This document shows, piece by piece, positions 63,149 through 64,000 of a stretch of 64,000 bases of DNA. Made by a program: the position numbers and the translations under genes. The notes beneath the pieces are model-generated. The model did not search any database. It was not told where the DNA came from and saw nothing but the letters and a program-made list of their open reading frames with translations. This DNA comes from Emticicia sp. C21 (GTDB lineage: Bacteria > Bacteroidota > Bacteroidia > Cytophagales > Spirosomataceae). The stretch is taken from the NCBI RefSeq assembly GCF_003418935.1, contig NZ_QVMT01000011.1, positions 62,353-126,352 on the forward strand, written 5' to 3'. How positions within the stretch are numbered: position 1 is the stretch's first letter; the number at the start of each line of letters is the position of its first letter.

Positions 63149-64000
63149 TTATCTCGCATCAACTACCGCAATTGCTACCATATTCACAATCTCCCTAACA
63201 GAACTACCTAGCTGCAATACGTGAACAGGTTTCTTCATCCCTAATAAAATAGGCCCGATTTTTTCGATATTGGCTATTTCTTTTACCAGGTTATAAGCAA
63301 TGTTTGAAGCTGATAAATTCGGGAAAATAAGGGTATTGGCACCGCCATCAACCAAATCACAGAACGGGTGATTTTCACGCAGTAAATCCAGATCAAAAGG
63401 TAAGTGCGCTTGCATTTCACCATCAACTATCATAGTAGGGTGTTTTTCCTTCAAAATCGCCACAGCCTTTTGCATTTTTACGGCATCGTCGCCATCAGCA
63501 CTTCCAAAGTTAGAGTAAGTTAATAAGGCAATCCGTGGTTTAATATTGAATTTCTCTACTTCTTTAGCTGCCAGTTCCGTAATCTCCACAATCTCTTCTG
63601 TAGTTGGATTAAAGTTAACTGTAGTGTCAGCCAGGAATAATGGGCCGAAACGACTCATCAGGATATACATACCCGATACTTTCTTTACACCTTCCTGACG
63701 ACCGATAATTTGTAAAGCCGGACGGATAGTCTCAGGATAGTTACGGGTCATCCCACCAATCATCGCATCAGCCTCTCCGGTTTCAACCATCATCGCGCCG
63801 AAATAGTTACGGTTAAGCATGGAGATTTTGGCCTCAAATTTATTCAAGCCTTTGCGCTTGCGTTTTTCATAAAATATATCGCCAAATTTTTGCAAACGAG
63901 GTTCTTCTTTAGGTGAACGGGGATCGATAATTTCAACGCCTGCCACATCAATATGGTTTTCTAATACCAATTGGGTAATTCTATTTTCATTACCTAACAA
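63149..64000 (-). CDS. maeB: NADP-dependent malic enzyme MaeB, C-terminal phosphotransacetylase domain (partial)
   Basis: The last 283 residues of a longer protein; the start lies to the right of the window. The visible part is a phosphate acetyl/butyryltransferase-like domain (GEADAMIGGMTRNYPETIRP, IALLTYSNFGSADGDDA, VDGEMQAHLPFD, LIFPNLSASNIAYNLVKE, GPILLGMKKPVHVLQLGSSV). In MaeB-type malic enzymes this domain is fused behind the malic enzyme domain and acts as an allosteric acetyl-CoA-sensing module. A stand-alone phosphotransacetylase would be the alternative; the sequence ISMLNRNYFGAMMVETGEAD and EIVNMVAIAVVDAR favour MaeB. Confidence 0.82.
   Translation of the reverse strand: MLGNENRITQLVLENHIDVAGVEIIDPRSPKEEPRLQKFGDIFYEKRKRKGLNKFEAKISMLNRNYFGAMMVETGEADAMIGGMTRNYPETIRPALQIIGRQEGVKKVSGMYILMSRFGPLFLADTTVNFNPTTEEIVEITELAAKEVEKFNIKPRIALLTYSNFGSADGDDAVKMQKAVAILKEKHPTMIVDGEMQAHLPFDLDLLRENHPFCDLVDGGANTLIFPNLSASNIAYNLVKEIANIEKIGPILLGMKKPVHVLQLGSSVREIVNMVAIAVVDAR

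Noticed and set aside
1-64000. tRNA, rRNA, prophage or transposase genes
   Set aside because: I looked for tRNA-type TTCGA arms, rRNA-like GC-rich blocks and transposase or integrase motifs on both strands and found none that I could support.

Overview
The window looks like a chromosomal segment of a Bacteroidota bacterium, most likely a member of the Cytophagales (Spirosoma/Emticicia/Arcicella-type relatives). The evidence is two SusC/SusD pairs under FecI-type ECF sigma factors and FecR anti-sigma factors (with DUF4974 tails), TAnnTTTG-type -7 promoter boxes, BshB1 (bacillithiol), HemJ, ThuA-domain proteins, a PorE-like OmpA protein and AT-rich intergenic DNA. The genus is an inference; there is no rRNA or tRNA gene in the window.

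Layout. 1-0.57 kb: 5' part of a Ca-type cation P-type ATPase (minus strand). 0.7-3.4 kb: GH78 alpha-L-rhamnosidase. 3.9-12.6 kb: a complete high-affinity K+ uptake operon read leftwards: a 27-codon unknown ORF, kdpF, kdpA, kdpB, kdpC, an outer-membrane barrel protein, a KdpD cut down to its N-terminal sensor half, and a separate membrane histidine kinase. Just upstream lie an NtrC-type sigma54 response regulator (12.9-14.2 kb) and two ThuA-domain proteins (14.2-16.0 kb). 16.2-17.9 kb: YitT-family membrane protein and gamma-carbonic anhydrase.

18-31 kb: polysaccharide utilisation locus 1 (fecI, fecR, susC, susD, two heparinase II/III-family proteins, and a reverse-oriented MFS transporter). 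31.6-49.4 kb: locus 2 (fecI, fecR, susC, susD, an FG-GAP/ASPIC lipoprotein, a vanadium-haloperoxidase-like lipoprotein, a GMC oxidoreductase, two nearly identical GH5-like glycosidases and a sulfatase). Both susC genes carry a matching two-hairpin RNA leader ending 44 nt before the start codon. Between the two glycosidases lie the last 11 codons and stop of a second, lost GMC gene. The enzyme sets suggest uronate-containing (locus 1) and sulfated or oxidised (locus 2) glycans; the actual substrates cannot be read from the sequence.

49.7-64 kb: mostly housekeeping and envelope genes: LytTR regulator, DedA, VOC protein, ABC-F ATPase, two small unknown proteins (one built around an in-frame palindromic repeat), a beta-barrel protein, HemJ, PorE-like OmpA protein, thioredoxin reductase, LysM/M23 endopeptidase, BshB1, a GT42/DUF115-like protein, an RDD and DUF2752 pair, and the C-terminal part of a MaeB-type malic enzyme.

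The intergenic spaces are unusually rich in long inverted repeats of several sequence families, some of which extend into gene ends and create false upstream start codons. No IS transposase, phage genes, CRISPR array or tRNA was seen.
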